Shown in pieces: positions 32,287 to 33,033 of a DNA stretch of 33,033 nt (position 1 is its first letter; each line of letters opens with the position of its first letter). Made by a program: the position numbers and the translations under genes. The stretch lies in NCBI GenBank assembly GCA_937976175.1, contig CALJTN010000266.1, forward strand, positions 1 through 33,033. Direction: 5' to 3'. Origin of the DNA: an uncultured Clostridiaceae bacterium. GTDB lineage: Bacteria; Bacillota; Clostridia; Clostridiales; Clostridiaceae. The notes under the pieces were generated by a model that was not told the origin of the DNA, did not search any database, and was given only the letters and a program-made list of their open reading frames with translations.

Positions 32287-33033
32287 TTATTTATCTTCTT
32301 CTACTTTGAAGTCAGCATCTACTACATTGTCATCATGCTGAGCATTTCCACCCATGTTATTCGGGTCAAAACCAGCTCCTTCACCTTGACCTTGCTGTGC
32401 TGCTTCTGCTTGGTATATTTTTGTAGTTACTGCATAGAAAGTTTCTGTTAACTCTTCAGTTGATTTTTTTATAGCTTCTATATCTTCTCCATCTTTAACT
32501 TTTTTAAGAGCTTCTAATTTAGATTCAATACTAGCCTTATCTTCACTTGAAACTTTTTCTCCAAGCTCAGTTAAGCTTTTTTCAGTTTGATATACTAACT
32601 GATCTGCATTGTTTTTAACTTCAACTGACTCTTTTCTCATTTTATCTTCTTCTGCAAATTTTTCTGCTTCTTTTACTGCTTTATCAATTTCATCTTCACT
32701 TAAGTTAGTTGATGCTGTGATTGTAATATTAGCTTCTTTTCCTGTTCCTTTATCTTTAGCTGATACATTAACTATACCATTAGCATCTATATCAAAAGTA
32801 ACTTCTATTTGTGGAATTCCTCTTGGTGCCGCTGCTATTCCAGAAAGAGTAAATCTACCTAAAGTCTTGTTGCCTGCAGCCATTTGTCTTTCACCTTGAA
32901 CAATGTGAATTTCAACGGATGTTTGACCATCTGCTGCTGTTGAGAATACTTGACTCTTTTTAGCAGGGATTGTAGTATTTCTTTCAATTAATGGAGTAGC
33001 TATTCCACCTAAAGTTTCAATTCCTAGTGTTAG
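32287..33033 (-). CDS. dnaK: Chaperone protein DnaK, C-terminal part (cut by window edge)
   Basis: Hsp70 chaperone. The track gives only 198 residues from an internal Met, but the frame stays open to the window edge, adding 50 residues ([23 protein letters not shown]). The part seen is the substrate-binding beta domain ([39 protein letters not shown]) and the helical lid ending in [15 protein letters not shown], the usual DnaK tail. It lies upstream of dnaJ in the usual heat-shock order; grpE and any hrcA or CIRCE site would be beyond the window. Confidence 0.97.
   Translation of the reverse strand, partial: LTLGIETLGGIATPLIERNTTIPAKKSQVFSTAADGQTSVEIHIVQGERQMAAGNKTLGRFTLSGIAAAPRGIPQIEVTFDIDANGIVNVSAKDKGTGKEANITITASTNLSEDEIDKAVKEAEKFAEEDKMRKESVEVKNNADQLVYQTEKSLTELGEKVSSEDKASIESKLEALKKVKDGEDIEAIKKSTEELTETFYAVTTKIYQAEAAQQGQGEGAGFDPNNMGGNAQHDDNVVDADFKVEEDK

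Overview
The window is a stretch of a low-GC, spore-forming Firmicutes chromosome, most likely Clostridium sensu stricto. This rests on the A/T-rich codon use, strong AGGAGG-type ribosome binding sites, the sporulation genes yqfC, yqfD and a cotS-like gene, a pyruvate phosphate dikinase next to a CcpN-type regulator, an A-type RNase P RNA, a single-chain PurL and the Firmicutes order yqfC-yqfD-pgpH-ybeY-dgkA-cdd-era-recO-ccpN-dnaG-rpoD. Almost every gene is on the minus strand, so the region reads from right to left. The only convincing plus-strand genes are a 104-aa hypothetical protein (2003-2317) and the cotS-like kinase (13649-14713).

Reading in the direction of transcription, the right end holds the C-terminal part of dnaK and then dnaJ, which has its own promoter. 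Next come prmA, rsmE and mtaB, where rsmE and mtaB are coupled by a TAATG overlap, and a HIT-family gene. Then comes rpsU, which is too short for the ORF track and has a strong promoter. A heavily decayed yqeY (GatB/YqeY domain) pseudogene follows, ending at a terminator. The next block is yqfC-yqfD-pgpH-ybeY-dgkA/PAP2-cdd-era-recO-DUF4342. It combines sporulation, c-di-AMP hydrolysis, rRNA maturation, undecaprenol lipid and pyrimidine salvage genes, but the phoH gene usual between yqfD and pgpH is missing. After a 420-bp gap with a perfect 26-bp inverted repeat come ccpN and ppdK, a module for gluconeogenic or pyrophosphate-linked pyruvate/PEP conversion.

The middle holds the divergent pair cotS-like and dgt, followed by dnaG-rpoD. 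Upstream of dnaG lies a very good match to a sigma-H promoter that also contains a Spo0A-box core. Beyond the rpoD terminator a separate promoter drives a PH-domain membrane protein, trmK and a Nif3-like gene. Then comes rnpB with its own promoter and terminator.

The left end is devoted to purine synthesis: a single-chain purL, and then purC and the start of purF. The purC transcription unit begins with a sigma-A promoter, a guanine-type purine riboswitch (C at the specificity position) and an intrinsic terminator. PurBox-like ACGAAC motifs lie upstream of both purC and purL, suggesting joint control by a PurR-type regulator and by guanine.

I see no phage, CRISPR array, transposase or toxin system. 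The points most worth following up are the yqeY pseudogene, the absent phoH, the sigma-H/0A site before dnaG-rpoD, the riboswitch plus PurBox pair, and several long unexplained inverted repeats.
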